This document shows positions 1 to 13,600 of a stretch of 64,000 nt of DNA, piece by piece (within the stretch, counting starts at the first letter, position 1; the number at the start of each line of letters is the position of its first letter). The notes under the pieces are model-generated. The model was given only the letters and a program-made list of their open reading frames with translations. It made no database searches and had not been told where the DNA came from. The translations under genes and the position numbers were made by a program. This DNA is from Tanytarsus gracilentus (taxonomy: Eukaryota; Arthropoda; Insecta; Diptera; Chironomidae): contig JAXRKN010000040.1 in NCBI GenBank assembly GCA_038502055.1, positions 6,904,001 through 6,968,000 of the forward strand. The letters run 5' to 3'.

Positions 1-3000
1 GTTGTAAAATTCATTTGTAGAGAACTCACAAACGTCAATAAATTCTGCTCTAACTGATTTAAATCCCATCGTCAAAAAGTGCACTCGAGAAGTATTAAAA
101 AAGCTGGAAAAATACTTTTACCATTGCATTACTGTACATGAAGTTTTTATGGTTGCATCTATTTCCATTTTATGACTCTTTCTGAATTGAACGTCATTCG
201 AAACAGACTGAAACTGCACATTCTCCTTATTCTCTCAAGTGGGTTAACGGGAAATGAAAATATCTTGATAAAAACATTAAATTGTTGATTTGTTGCGAAA
301 ACTGTATCTTTGACAAAGACAAAGTGATTCACTTAAGGTTTTCAATTTCAGCAGCAAACTCAAAACTCCATCGGACTTCTGGTCACAAAACACCAAATCA
401 TGTTTAAATTTTCTATATCATTTTTCACACTTTACTGCCTATACACAATATTTGATGCATCCAGTAAAATTTGAAATTTGAAATTTCTATTACCCTGTCG
501 TGACCGACATATCTTTTGCTACTTATTCACTTTACTTCTCTCCATACATGTTTTTAGATGATATCTTTTCATGCACAAAGAATATTGGAAACATTTTGTA
601 TGTCCATAAAGTTAGTTTTTCAGACCTTTTTAGTTTTCATCTCGATTGTCGAATCCTCACATACGCACACATGTTTAAGCAAATTTCCATTTGAAGAGGA
701 TTCCGGTGTTGCTGAGCATTAATTTTCCTCACAATAGCGTGCGTGTCAAGGAGCGTGTGAGAGAGATATAAAGGTCGATTACATCAAATATTTAAAATTT
801 ATTTAGTGCTGGTGTTATATAAAATATATGTGTGGGTGTTAGATAATGGCTCTGTCAGCTGTTGCAGAGTTTGAAACTCTGAGTTTCTTTGGGTATATTT
901 TTAGCGGCAAAGCTCAACGTCATTTCTTCCATGTTGCTCGGATATTAAAAACAAATTGTTCTTTTCGCAAGCCACGCGTTATCGCGTGATCTGAATAATG
1001 TTGTTGCTGCAAGCTAGGCGAATAGAAATGCGACATCAAATAAAAGCTTCACATTTTTTTATCGTTTGGCATTTTCATCACGTCCTGTACAATGCCATTT
1101 GACTCTTCACCTCATTTGTTGGACACTTCCGGAAGAGCAAGAAATTTTTCTGCTATCTGCCAGCAGGAAGAATGCAGTGCTTACAAAATTATGAATTGTT
1201 AAAAAGTAGGGATCTCAGGCTTAATTTGTCGCTGAATTGTAACAATAGGCGGAATATATTATGAGAGCGTACTCATGCAAAATGAGCTCATGAAGATTAT
1301 TTTAAGGGCGTTGTCAGTATTCTCCTTTATTGTCCTTGAATAATTGTGTCAGCCAAAATAATGAATTTTTAAAGCCCCGTCTCACATGTAAGCGTATCAT
1401 GAACATTACCGACATTTAATAACCATTAAGCTCTTTTTAATCTTTGATACTCACGCACTGTAAATGCATTGCATAATACTTCATAATCACAAAATCCACA
1501 GATGTGTAAATATACGCCAACAGTTTGCACACAAAAGAAGTTTTTCATTCACACGTAATTATTTCAATTTAAAGCTGAGAAAGAAAAGTTTCACGGGGTC
1601 ATGGGTCATTTTTCTACTCTTTTAAGTAATTTAATTATTGATTTTTTACTGTTCTTTTTCCATTTGTTGTTTAACACAACGAAAATTAGAAAATTACTAC
1701 CAATTTTAAGCGCGGTGTAGTAGCAGAAGTTACTCAAGCTGTGCAAAAGAAAATTTTTGTATGGAATACTTTGGAAAAAGTTCATAACCAAAGTTGACAT
1801 ACATTGTTAACTGTTTATAGTATCATACGTTTGTATGCAATTTTCTCTCATTCAAACAAAGAACAAGATTTTCGGAATTCGAATTTATGAAAGAGCACAC
1901 GAAAGCCAAGCGAAAAGTAATAATTTTAGTTTACATATGTTAGAAACCTTCCCTATTCCGCGGTAATTCTTAGTAGTCTAACCTTTTGTTGTTTCCTAAC
2001 GCAAAATTTTATCGACATCATACTCAATTCACTAGAAGCTCGAAGAGAAAAATTTCTTTGTTTTCCATCTCATTTATCAAACTTATTTAAACAATCAAAA
2101 TTTCCCTAAACTGATTTCGCTGTCAAACTTTATCTTTTATCTCTCGATGATATATTACCACCCCAATAAATAAGCTCTTTTTGCCTCTATCGCCAAATCG
2201 TTAAATTTCGTTCGTTCACTCGCAAATATTATTTAAGCGATTCTAGTTGTTGTTATCATCTTTACAACAAAATTGTAAACAAACTAAGTTTGTTGTTATA
2301 CTATTGCCATCAGTTGAAATTAAGGGGAAGCTTTTTATGTGTAAGTGGATTTTATTGGGAAGTTAGTAAAGTCCAATCGGAAAAGTTGTTGAAACAAATT
2401 TTGTTAATGACCATTATGAGGAAAAATCCTGGGACTAAAAGCTAAAAATTCAATAATTAATCAACCGCATGATCTCCAGTTATTTGCGATATCCTATGAT
2501 TAAGATAAGTCCGTTATTCCAGATCCCTGAACTTAAGGAATAAAAAAAATAAATTTTTTAAAAAAATGTGATATTTTCATATAAAGTAAACCCAGGAGTA
2601 AACCCATTAACAAGTCACTTGATTCTCCTCCGGTCTGAACAACAACTCAATAATTCTTTAAGGCAATCGACATAAAGAACGAACTCGGTAATTTGTGACA
2701 GCACAAACTGCCTCGTAACTTACTTGAGTTTCCGCTAAATTACCAAAAGCAGCATTCAAGGAAATCGTTTGAATTATATGCGATGTCATTCTATTTTCTG
2801 CAAAATAACAACTTCGGTAACTTGCTCGGTAATTTATAAAACGCATTTATAAAGTTTTGCAATTGAAATTATTGAGCTTAAACTTTCGCATGAATGTCAA
2901 TTAGGATGTCAGAAATTTATTTAATTTGTTTTTCATCAATTGAATGCTTGATGATGTTTATGTAGGATGAAATAAAATTAAATCAGAACGTCTGCGGATT

Positions 3001-3629
3001 TTTCGTTGTCATGTGTTTTACTTATGCAAGAGAATGACTCTCCTCGTCCTCGGCAATCCCATGAGCATCCCTAGGGAGGACAGATAATTGGAGACATTTT
3101 TTCCTATTTCACATTAAAATCCTATAAATTATTTTAAGTTCTCCTTAATTTTTGTTTCAAACACTTTCAAATTTCAATTTTTCTAGATGCACAACAAAGC
3201 AGAAAAGCAACAATATAATAAATAATCAACAGTGTATAATGATGATACGCATAAAAATTTATTATAACTGGCTATGAGGAAAAATTAATAGGTGGAAATA
3301 TCATTTTGCTGCCTAAAGTGATAGTTAAGGTGTGGTCATTGAATATTCTTGAAAGCATTGATAATCGCCTCAAAATAGTTGTTTACTAATCCTCGCTTCA
3401 ATAGCTTCAAAATTATAATTAATAGCGTTATGTTTCGTTTCAGTCTTTAAGTTGATGCGCCTGCTGACAAGCGTGTTTTAGTGAATGCTTACGATATGTG
3501 AGCGTTGTGTACAAGTTAATTGATTCTCATCTTGATTAAGAGAAAACTATTATTCGGGTCAGTAGCCATTATGTAATAAGATTTTACGACTGCTCGTGAA
3601 ATGGCATGAAAACAAATTAGAGAGAAAAA
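1..3629. other. AT-rich non-coding stretch, no gene seen
   Basis: No ORF here looks like protein. The short open stretches near 500, 1606 and 2658 have AT-driven composition, no recognisable motif and no convincing splice partners. The stretch may be upstream or intronic sequence of the GABA-B receptor gene, whose first visible exon (7639) is clearly not its start. I looked for an exon that could precede that join in phase 0 and found none I trust. Confidence 0.5.
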
Positions 3630-4400
3630 TGTTTCAAAACCCACTCGTGGGTATTGCCGCGTAACCCACTTCTAACAGATCAGTATTGGAAATGTAACAT
3701 GGGGAAGTCCTATGAAGAAGCCTTGGAGAAGCCAAAAGGGAAGCCTTATGGAAAATATTTCTCAATTATGTTACATTTCCCACTGTGTTTCATTTTCCAC
3801 CATGTTCCATTTTTCACTATGTTCCATTTTCTATTGTGTTCCATTTTCCACTGTGTTCCATTTTCCACTATGTTCCATTTTCCACTATGTTCCATTTTCC
3901 ACTGTGTTCCATTTTCCACTGTGTTTCATTTTCCACTGTGTTCCATTTTCCACTATGTTCCATTTTCCACCATGTTCCATTTTCCACTGTGTTCCATTTT
4001 CCATTATGTTTCATTTTCCACTGTGTTTAATTTTCCACTATGTTCCATTTTCCTCTATGTTCCATTTTCCACTATGTTCCATTTTCCACTGTGTTCCATT
4101 TTCACAGTGTTTCATTTTCAGATCCATGCCAATCGATTGCTGATCAATCACGAGTTCAACGATACCCATGAAGCCATACAAGAGAAAATTTGTATTAAAA
4201 ATGGACATTATGGCAGTTCATGGCACGACCTATGTTCATGACCCAAAAAATTCCTAAAATAAGCTCATCTAGACCCTAAGACCTACTATCTGGGGAAAAC
4301 CCGAAGTCTCTAGCTGGCTCAGGAGAGATCTCGTAAGAACGGACGGACGGAAAGATGAGCATATAAGCATTACCACACCTTGTGTGGGTTACGCTAAAAA
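3630..4400 (+). mobile_element. Copy 1 of the GCGTAACCCAC-ended repeat family
   Basis: The left end has the motif AACCCACTCGTGGGT followed by GCGTAACCCAC. The right end carries GTGGGTTACGCTAAAAA, so GCGTAACCCAC reappears inverted at the two ends like a short terminal inverted repeat. Inside are a 17-bp minisatellite (about 3775-4125), a partial copy of the family's 129-bp unit (about 4127-4245) and a GACGGACGGA stretch near the right end. The same ends bound copies at 5597-6448 (+), 25558-27297 (-) and 40622-41541 (-). No transposase is seen, so if mobile it is non-autonomous. The class is not recognised. Confidence 0.7.
3775..4125 (+). repeat. 17-bp minisatellite (TTCCATTTTCCACTRTG units)
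   Basis: About twenty head-to-tail units of 17 bp, varying mainly at one position (TATG or TGTG, sometimes CATG). Because 17 is not a multiple of three and no unit contributes a stop, all three plus-strand frames stay open and give a cycling 17-residue pattern rich in Phe, Cys and His. I read these ORFs as by-products of the repeat, not genes. A relative on the opposite strand lies at about 41155-41360. Confidence 0.85.
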
Positions 4401-5596
4401 CCATTTAATGCTTCAATCCTTTTTTACATTCTAATTAAGACCGTCAAAACTTTTTTCTTGCGTGCATGGTGTGATGAGTTATCACAATTTTTCAACATTG
4501 CTGCGAAAGTTTTCTAAGCAGTCAACAAAAAAATTATTATTTTGAAGTTCATTAAATATAAAACGATGTAAAATTGTTTCGACTCTATTATCCTGATTTG
4601 CATCAATTTTGTTTGTCATCAATTCAATGCTGCTCACTACAAATATCTTCTTCTTATGACTTGTTGTTGCTGGAGATTCTACTTTATTTTTATTTCTGAT
4701 GAAGCTGCTTGACTTCTATTCTGTTTTTACCTATTGTTATCGCTCGAGTATCTTATGAATCGATTTCTTGAATTATTTCGCAATTTTTTTTGGGAAGAAA
4801 AGTATTTTTCTTTAATTGTTTTTATCGCATGCTCAGCAGGAAGAGTGATTACGCACGCCATTTGCTTTTTCATAACATAATCATTTGACAAAAATCCAAA
4901 TGGATTTAATTTTTATTTTTTTGAACTCCGCGGAGCGCTTCGTGCGCAATTTTATTCTGTTTTGTTGTAGCGTGAAACGAATTTGACTCATGAATAGCAG
5001 AAGAATAAATCAAATTTTACATTGTGTTCAAATTCATAGTCACTTGTTATGAGTCTCATGAGAGAGAGAGAGTACCTATTGTAATCGACGGAAGATAGAT
5101 ATGGAAATTTTTTTAAAGTCAGTATTTTCACTGCTGATTCAATCAATTATTTGAGTAATTTTTCAGAGCGATTCAATAAAAGAAGGGGAACTTTCCGGGT
5201 AAAAGTTAAATATTTGATGAACTTCGATGAATTGAAATAGAACATTTAAATCTGATTGAATGAATTGAAAAATTCATCGTATGTCGATAAATTGTAGTAA
5301 ATTAAATTATGATGGAACCCTTTTTGTGCAAAAACTTTCTAATAAAACCTCAAACCTAAAGCTTTCCCATACATACTATAATAGAAGATTTTACCATTTC
5401 TACTTTATAAATTATTTGATGGTGTTGTTTCTCTTTCAAAACTACAAAGTTTCTTGAGCTTTATGTATTCTTTTCATTTTCATCTTCAATATATAGCCAT
5501 ACATGTCGAGCGAGAAAATATTTATATTTAAAAGGTTCATAGTCGTCATAAAAAAATTTTATGATGTATTATACAGAACTACAGCAAGTGAAAAAA
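4401..5596. other. Non-coding AT-rich spacer
   Basis: No gene or repeat end is recognised. A short (GA)n run lies near 5065. Confidence 0.5.
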
Positions 5597-6448
5597 TGTT
5601 TCAAAACCCACACGTGGGTGTTGCCGCGTAACCCACTTGTAACAGATCAGTGTTTGAAAATCAAGTGCATAAAAAATGAGTTTAAGTCAATCCGGACACT
5701 TTGGCTGTCCGTGGCAGTCCTGTTCGACCATTCCTCAAAAATCGTCTATGTCATTAGATTCCTGGTCCAATCACGAGTTCAACGATACCCATGAAGCCAT
5801 AGTTCTGAAAAATGGGCATTATGGCTGTCCGTGGCACTACTGGCCGTCCATGATGGATATTCTTCAAAAATCATCAATGCCATTCGATTCCTGGTCCAAT
5901 CACGAGTTCAACGAGATACATGAAGCCATAGTTCTGAAAATTGGACATTTTGGCTGTCCGTGGCACTGCTGGCCGGCCATAATGGACATTCCTCAAAAAT
6001 CATCTATATCAATCGATTCCTGGTTCAATCACGAGTTCAACGATACCCATGAAGCCATAGTTCTGAAAAATGGACATTTTGGCTGTCTGTGGCACGACCA
6101 TAGGTCACGACTCGAAAAATCATGTATGTCAATCGATTCCTGGTCAAGTTACAAATCAATGCCAATCGATTTCTTGTCCAATCACGAGTTCAGCGATACC
6201 TATGAAGCCATATAAGAGAAAATTTGTATGAAAAATGGACGTTATGGCCGTCCATGGCACGACCATAGGTCATGACTCAAAAAATTGTCAGTGCCTGCAC
6301 ATATAGACCCTAAGAGCTACCATCTGGCGAAAACTAGAAGTCTCTAGCTGGTCCAGGGACCGAGATCTCGCTTGTGCAGACGGACGGACGGACGGACGGA
6401 ATCACGAGCATATAAGCGTTACACCACTTTGTGGGTTACGCTAAAAAT
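5597..6448 (+). mobile_element. Copy 2 of the GCGTAACCCAC-ended repeat family
   Basis: It has the same ends as copy 1: AACCCACACGTGGGT then GCGTAACCCAC on the left, GTGGGTTACGCTAAAAAT on the right. The interior is three to four tandem 129-bp units (unit starts at 5761, 5890 and 6019, then a shortened one at 6139) followed by the GACGGACGGACGG stretch and the CACTTTGTGGGTTACG end. The units translate in one frame (5676-6215) as a repeated 43-residue peptide containing SNHEFNDTHEAI and GHFGCPWHYWP. Nothing suggests a splice site or a start context of its own. Confidence 0.75.
5676..6215 (+). repeat. 129-bp tandem units, open as a 43-residue repeat
   Basis: A 179-residue open frame made wholly of tandem units. 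Each unit carries DSWSNHEFNDTHEAI, then VLKNGHFGCPWH, then WPSMMDIPQKSS, with small changes. The period of 129 bp is a multiple of three, so one open unit keeps the whole array open. A similar frame is open in copy 3 on the minus strand (26810-27202, 130 residues). It may be the relic of an element-encoded protein or simply a stop-free repeat. I do not recognise the peptide, and no start codon context or promoter supports expression. Confidence 0.6.
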
Positions 6449-6928
6449 ATGGAACGTTGATGAAGTGCATCACTAAGTTTGTATGCCACCTTTATCATCC
6501 ATCACCGTCAATATAATTTGTAAATTGCGAGAGTGGGTTTTTTGAAAAAGATTATAAAATATGCTTAATTAAAAAGCTAACATACGCCGCACCACAAAAC
6601 ACTACGGTACATGAAAAAAGATTCGACCCTACGAAAAAATTTCGTTTTGGTTCATACACTGAGGAAAGTGGATTCATCGCGTTTAAAGATCAAGGGTAAA
6701 ATCAGATGTTTGTTTGAAAGAGAAAAACAAACTATTAAAAAAATTCATAAATTATTTCGTCTACTGCTAATTGCTTCGGATTATTATAGGACAGAAAAAA
6801 TGTGAAGTGCGAGAAGGTAAAATGAGAGAAAATTTGCAGGATCGTTGTGAGAATGCGGTTTTCGTCTCTGTGGCTCAACGATTGTGTTATTTAGACAATT
6901 ATTAAATCGAATAAAAATATGTGTTTTG
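6449..6928. other. Non-coding spacer left of the rDNA fragment
   Basis: No recognised gene. An open stretch at 6611-6805 (64 codons, Lys-rich) has no identifiable motif. Confidence 0.4.
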
Positions 6929-6955
6929 GTAGGTGAACCTGCGGAAGGATCATTA
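6929..6955 (+). pseudogene. Fragment of 18S rRNA 3' end
   Basis: These 27 bases match the universal 3' terminus of eukaryotic 18S rRNA, including GGTGAACCTGCGGAAGGATC and the final ATTA. The 18S sequence that should precede it is absent: the AT-rich bases before 6929 do not resemble rRNA. It is therefore a fragment, not a gene. The match is from memory of a very conserved sequence. Confidence 0.85.
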
Positions 6956-7440
6956 ATGTAAAATTAACTTATGTTGACTGTTCTCTTTCTTGTGTGAGTA
7001 GGATCGACTATATGTGATAGTTGTGTTTGGGGAAAGGCCAAGGAAATGTTATCTTCATTGGTATCAAGTACTACGTCCGAGGAAAGAAGTTTGAGAGTCG
7101 GCTATGGTCCTTCCTTGTGTGGTTACCCCATAGCTCAGCGTCCTCTCTTACTTTTAGTATCTAAAATATTTTCCCGCTCTGACCTTAGGGGTCGCGAGTG
7201 TCTGCATGAAAGGGCTTACACTGACGTTCATCGTAATCTCTGATAGCATGGCTCTGGTTATGCCAATCTTGATTTTGAACAGGTAGGTGTAAGTCTGGAA
7301 GTGTACATAGCTTTTGGATTTCAAGAGTTAGGAATAACCGTGCTAAGCTACATATCTAGAATGCTCAGTGTATGTGATGCATTGACGTCTAGGGGCGAAG
7401 TGTAGTCCTGAAATCTGCTTAGTGTAGGTGATGGCAAGCG
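6956..7440 (+). other. Possible ITS1-derived segment after the 18S fragment
   Basis: This stretch directly follows the 18S 3' end and is less AT-rich than its surroundings, as a spacer copied with the rDNA would be. I see no 5.8S start after it. ITS1 evolves too fast to be recognised by eye, so the assignment rests only on position and composition. An open frame at 7046-7243 (65 codons) looks incidental. From 7441 to 7638 the sequence is ordinary AT-rich intron ending in a polypyrimidine tract and CAG. Confidence 0.4.
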
Positions 7441-7638
7441 GTGTAGGTGTGTTTTTTCAACACATTTAAATAGATTTGGAAATTAAAATGCAGTGAAAGA
7501 TTAAGAAGTTCGAAAAAGAAGAAAAATCCTTTATTACCGGTGTTGTAAATTGTACTTTAGCCGACAAACACTAAAAACATGAACTTTAACTAATTATTTA
7601 AAATTACTAATTTTTCTATCTTTTCTCTCTTATTTCAG

Positions 7639-10600
7639 TGTGAACCGGGTCTTGGTGCTAGTGTTATGTATGACCTTTTATATAAACCTCCACAAAAGTT
7701 AATGTTACTAGCGGGCTGCAGTACTGTTTGTACAACAGTAGCGGAAGCTGCAAAAATGTGGAATTTAGTAGTTGTAAGTATACTTTTACAATTCACGCTA
7801 CAAGCTGCTTTATTTGAAATTAAATTAATATATATTTTTTTCATCTGCTCTGTCTTTTTCCTATTAAAGTTATGTTATGGTGCTTCAAGTCCTGCCTTAT
7901 CAGATCGTAGTCGATTTCCTACATTATTTCGAACACATCCATCTGCCACAGTTCACAATCCAACTAGAATTAAGCTAATGCAAAAGTTCGGCTGGTCAAA
8001 AATTGCAATTTTACAGCAAGCCGAAGAAGTTTTTATATCAACTGTAGAAGACTTAGAGAATCGTTGCAAGGATGCAGGCATAGAAATAGTTACACGACAA
8101 TCATTTTTATCAGATCCAACTGATGCCGTACGGAATTTGCGGCGTCAAGATGCGCGCATTATTGTTGGTCTTTTTTACGTCGTTGCAGCTCGTAGAGTGC
8201 TGTGCGAGATGTATAAGCAGCAGCTTTATGGACGCTCATATGTTTGGTTCTTTATTGGTAAATTTTTTCGTCGAATTTCGTGATTTAAAATGAATTTATG
8301 ATGAGAAATTCCACATGTTACGAATATTAAGGTTCATAAAAAGCACATACCGTCATTGAAATCGTATAAAAATCTTCCCATAAATCATCTGATAGCTCAG
8401 TCAATAGCACTGCATGCATATGCGAAGAGAGAAAAAAAGATAGGAAATGAAATTTTAGCTCAAAAAAATCTTTAACAATAAACATTGCTTATACTTCTCC
8501 CTATCCATCTACCACGCCACAACAACAAATATTCAACAATATCGTTGTGTTTCTCTTTATATCGAAATGCTTTGAGTATTACAATTGAAAAAGCATATCG
8601 ACGATTGAATAAATTTTCTTTCTTTTCTCTAACAACAAAACTCCAACCTCAATAAAATATATGTGAGGAATGAAGGGAGAGTTATTTTATTTGAATTTAT
8701 AGAAATTTAGTTTTTACAAGAAATCGATGTCAGTAAAATTTTAAAATTAGTATTTCTATCAAAAAAGTTTACCAGTAGCTGTTTAAACACTTTTAAAAGT
8801 AAAGCACTCGTAAATAAGAATTTTCATTCCCATGTAAAGTTATTTAATTTTGAAATTATGTAATCCTAATAATATTGTCTTACAACTGAAACATATTCAG
8901 CTCTATTAAAATCTTTGTAAGTGATTAAAAAAGTTTGACAGGTGTTTTTACTGCTTGCTCTGCTAAAACATTTACCAAAAATACTCTCACATTTGATTAG
9001 GTTTTCGTAAATTCCCCTATTTCGAATTCCTATTCTAATTTAAAAGAGACGTTATTTTGATTAGTTGGAAACACTCTATTAGTGATCACAAGACTGTTCA
9101 TAATGAAAAATTTTACGTCATGGATTACGGCGTCCTGTTTGGTTTTTTCCGCTGGGCGTTCCATGACGACTAACATTAAACACTCTAATAGGGGTTATTC
9201 GATTGCTAGCATGTCTTCAAGACGTGGGTTGCAGCTCCCGAGGTAGTGCGATTCCCGCGGGGACGTCTGCTGTTGAGGGGGAAAAAAGGGGTATTTATAC
9301 TCTATTCTTAAGAGAAATCTTAAGAGTTCAGCATGCTTACGTTTTTATCCTTAGCCTTAGCCTTCGAGCTATGGAAAAGAAAATTAAAACGGGCGCGTCT
9401 TCCTGGTAACTCCAGCGTGCTACCTATTAGTAATCAATCAATCAATCAATCAATCAAAAGTTTTAAACAACATTAACTTTTAATGCACACATTTGAAATA
9501 GAATTTTCGAATTTGAGTCCTCTCAATCTCTTTTGATAAATCGTTCATAATTAACGAATTTAACAAAACATAAAATCGTCTAATGATATCAAAGGAATCA
9601 ATATAAAAATCCTCATTAATCCTTTTCTTTAACATATAGGATGGTACGAAGACAATTGGTATGAAGTGAATCTTGACAGTGAAAATATTTCTTGTACAAA
9701 AGACGAGATGAGAATAGCGGCTGAGGGACATTTAACAACTGAAGCATTGATGTGGAACCAGAATGCTAATCAGAAGACCGTATCCGGAATGTCATCAGAG
9801 GATTTTAGGTTTGCGCCGTTTAATCTTTAATTAAAGAATGATTTTGGATGTGTGAGCAGAAAAAAATGATTTCATTCGAGACCTCACTTGTAATTTCTTT
9901 AACCTTAATGGGATGCACAATGTTCTTGAAAGAAATTAAATTGCAAATTTTAATTAAAGCTGAATTGTTTGTAACATAATCCGCCATTTCTTGTTTGGAT
10001 CCAAGATAATTATAGACGGAAGTAGGGTTAAATATAACTCTAATATTAAAGATAAGCCGCTTGCGAAGAATAGAAAACCTTTTACTTCTTTCTCTTGTTT
10101 TAAAGCAAAATCATGAAAAAGTTAACGCCGTCTCAATATTAACATTTGATTCTTTTTATCGCCAGAACGCGACTAAACCAGAATCTTACGAAGGGCGGTT
10201 TCGATATAACCAACAACCGATATCCAGAGGGCTATCAGGAAGCTCCACTGGCGTATGATGCAGTGTGGAGCGTTGCGCTTGCCTTCAATAAAACAATGGA
10301 GAGATTAAAGTGGAAAAAGAGGTCACTTAAGGATTTCACATACACTGATAAAGAGATAGCTGATGAAATATATGCCGCAATGAACTCGACACAATTTCTG
10401 GGAGTATCGGTGAGTAACACTGGCATAAATTTATATATGTGCGTATTAGCATTAGGTACATGAGGATAAATTTAGCATACATTTTTTCTCAGTCCCAAGC
10501 TTTAGCTCCGCCTTCATTTTGACTTTAAGTTTAATCATACGCAGACGACGAAAAACGGTTGTTAAATAGCGATCCTAACGGGGATCCCCGTCCCCGATCC

Positions 10601-13600
10601 CCGAATTTTGAGACGGGGATCCCCGGGGATGAAACTTCTTTTTTCAAGACAAAAATTTAATTTTTTAAAAAGTGATTTAAGTGAAAAAAATTTTAGTGGT
10701 TAAAAAATGAAGCTAATAAGAAAACAAAACTTTATTGCAGGTAGAAATTTTTGTTTTGGTTAGGTAAATGAAAATTAAAAATAAAATAAACTACCTTAAA
10801 ATTGAAGAAAATCAAATTAAAAAGTAAAAATTATTCTTTCACTCAGCGCTAAACATTTAAGATTATAAATTTTTAAAAGGATTTGGCTTCCGTTTTTATT
10901 TTATTTTATCAAAATAATTTTAATAAAATAAAATTCAAAATGGTTCGTTTGACAGTATTTTGAGAAAATAGACAGTTCATCAGTCCTATGCAAGTTTTAA
11001 AATACATAATATTGTCCCTTGTGGATCATCTACAAAAGTGTTTAACGATCATCTTAAGAGAGTTCATAAGATCGACAACACCGAGAATGTCACTGAAAAA
11101 CCTCCACCTACTAAAAGACAAAGGACCATTAGTAATTGTTTGCAGCGCATAGCTTATCAAAAAGCAGTTTCCAGAGGAATTGTTGACGGACTGAATTTTG
11201 AGCAAATCGTGAACTCCACAGCAGTATGAGCTCATTTTAGAGCATATTAATTGCATTGTTTTTCTTAAATGTTACTTTGAAAATGAGTTGTATTTTACAA
11301 ATTTTATTTCTTACCTTTGCTTATCCCCGGGGAATTTAAGATCCCTATTGTTAAAGGGAATCAGACAAAAAATTGGTGAAAATTTGTAAAAAAAACTAAA
11401 TCATTTAAAATTAACGACATTTTTATGTGCTCGCGTTTAAGAGTGAAGCTGAAATGTTTAAATTTTATTTTCGTTTGGCACTTTCTTTAACCAAGGTTGC
11501 ACCAAGGCATCACTTGTTCTATTTTTAAATATTTTTTTATTCAAAACTTGATCTAGAGATGCATCACATTAACTTCCAAATTTTAGTTCAAATTGAAGTT
11601 AATGTGCTACGCGGATGTGCAAGAAATCCTTATGTCTCTCAGTAGAACGTTTCATAGAATAAAATGGCCATAAAAAACGATGATTATGGCTAACTTAAGT
11701 ATTTAAAATGATAGCTGAATACGTGTTCCCTCAATTGCCTAAAAAAATTATTTTTTTGCCGAGATTTTAGCTTGACCCCTACACCTATATTATAAAAATA
11801 GCCTTACACAAACTCTGCAATCAAATCCTTAATAATAATAACTTTTTCTTCTTCAGGGCATGGTGGCTTTCAGTTCGCAGGGTGATCGTATTGCATTAAC
11901 TCAAATCGAACAAATGATAAACGGTTCATATCGTAAATTAGGATACTACGACACTCAGGCCGATAATTTAACGTGGCTCAACGATGAGCGATGGATTGGC
12001 GGCAAGGTTAGTGCCATAAATTTTGATTTTTCAGCAATCTCTTGATTATATTTTACGACCATTAGGTGCCCCAAGATCGTACGATTGTAAGACGCGTGCT
12101 GAGAACGGTTTCACTGCCATTGTTCATATGTATGAGCGTCGTTTCGTGTATCGGCATTTTCATTGCGTTGGCCTTAATTGTTTTTAATCTTTGGAATCGT
12201 CACAGAAGGTAAGTTGTGTGATAAAGCTTTTAAAGCTTAAAAGTTTCAATGGTTGTTGAAAATTGAATTTTGATAAGTTCAACGTTCAACGCATATATTT
12301 ATATAGATTTTTATTTATATACTTCAAAAAAACCCTTAAAAATATTTTTCGGTTTTGTCGTGAGATCAAATTGTTTTTGCTGTTAATGCAAATTTTAGCC
12401 TGTTTACAGTTTACATGGTGCCAAATGTTCACTTCTGATTCGTTAAATTTGCATCCCTCCCCAAAACATTTTTTAACGTGCTTTATCAACAATTTACATA
12501 CAAAAATTTGGAATATAAATTTGTTTAACTGATACGCAATTGTGTTGAGATAATTAAAAAATATTTAAATGATATTTATCTGGCTTTTTATAACGGAGCT
12601 ACGCGGAGGGTCGGTTTAGGGTTTACTTGAAAGCAAAAAATTAAACTTCAGCACCGCACAGGTTAATAAATAAATTTTAATTTGAAATACTTTATTTTAA
12701 CAATTTTACTCTTTATTAAATTTCCGACATTTTCATAATCTCGAAAAAAAAACTTTTCAGACGATTTCCTTCCATTCTTTTCCTCCTTCTCAACAAGTCT
12801 CTTCTCGTCTTGCTATTACAAAAAAACAAAGTGAGCACAAATTTTCAATTTGCGTCGGTCGCAAAGAAAACAATAAAATTTCGTGTGTTTAAACTTATTA
12901 TTTTGTTTAAGGACGCTCATAAACTTTCCTTTCATTTTAAGGTGGAGTATAAGAGCAAATAATCTTATCACAAAAATATAATCATTCTCTTGTCTGTTTG
13001 TAATAGTAAAATTGTTGTAACTTTTCTCCCCTTCGTTTATTTTTGCGGTGAGTACAATAAGAAGAGGGAAAATATAAAAAAATTCGCTACCTGACAAAAG
13101 GCGTGCTCTCAGTACGTTCAAGTAATGTCAAACTTTCTTTCGTATTCTTTTGAGGAGTACACAAAAAAGAAAGCAAAGAAAATTTTTTTAATGCCATATT
13201 TTTGATAATATTTTCTCTTGTTTTATTGTTGAAACCTCGAAAAAAAAATTGTAGATCTTTCATTACGAATATGGAGTGAGCTTTTAATTGAAGATAATAA
13301 AGACAAATAAACAAAACGGCACTTTCAGAATGATATGCTTTAAATGAGTTTTCATCTTAGTTTTTAAACAAATCATTTAAAGCGTAAAACTATAACTATT
13401 ACAATTACCGTTTAAATAAAGATATTTTTAAAAAAATAATCAATTCTTAGTAAATCTGTGTGAAATTTGTTTTCTTGAGAGAAAAGTTTCCTTACTCATG
13501 GCTCCTAACTTCTGTTTAAGAACAAAAATTTATGTTGAACCATTGTACAGTATGCATTTTATACTCGGGTACATATTCATTATAATATTAATCAATCTCT

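Noticed and set aside
3654..4241. 195-, 143- and 81-codon ORFs in three overlapping frames
   Set aside because: All are translations of the 17-bp minisatellite, which has no stop in any plus-strand frame.
8390..8440. TAGCTCAGT motif resembling a tRNA A box
   Set aside because: No B box (GGTTCGA type) at the right distance and no cloverleaf pairing.
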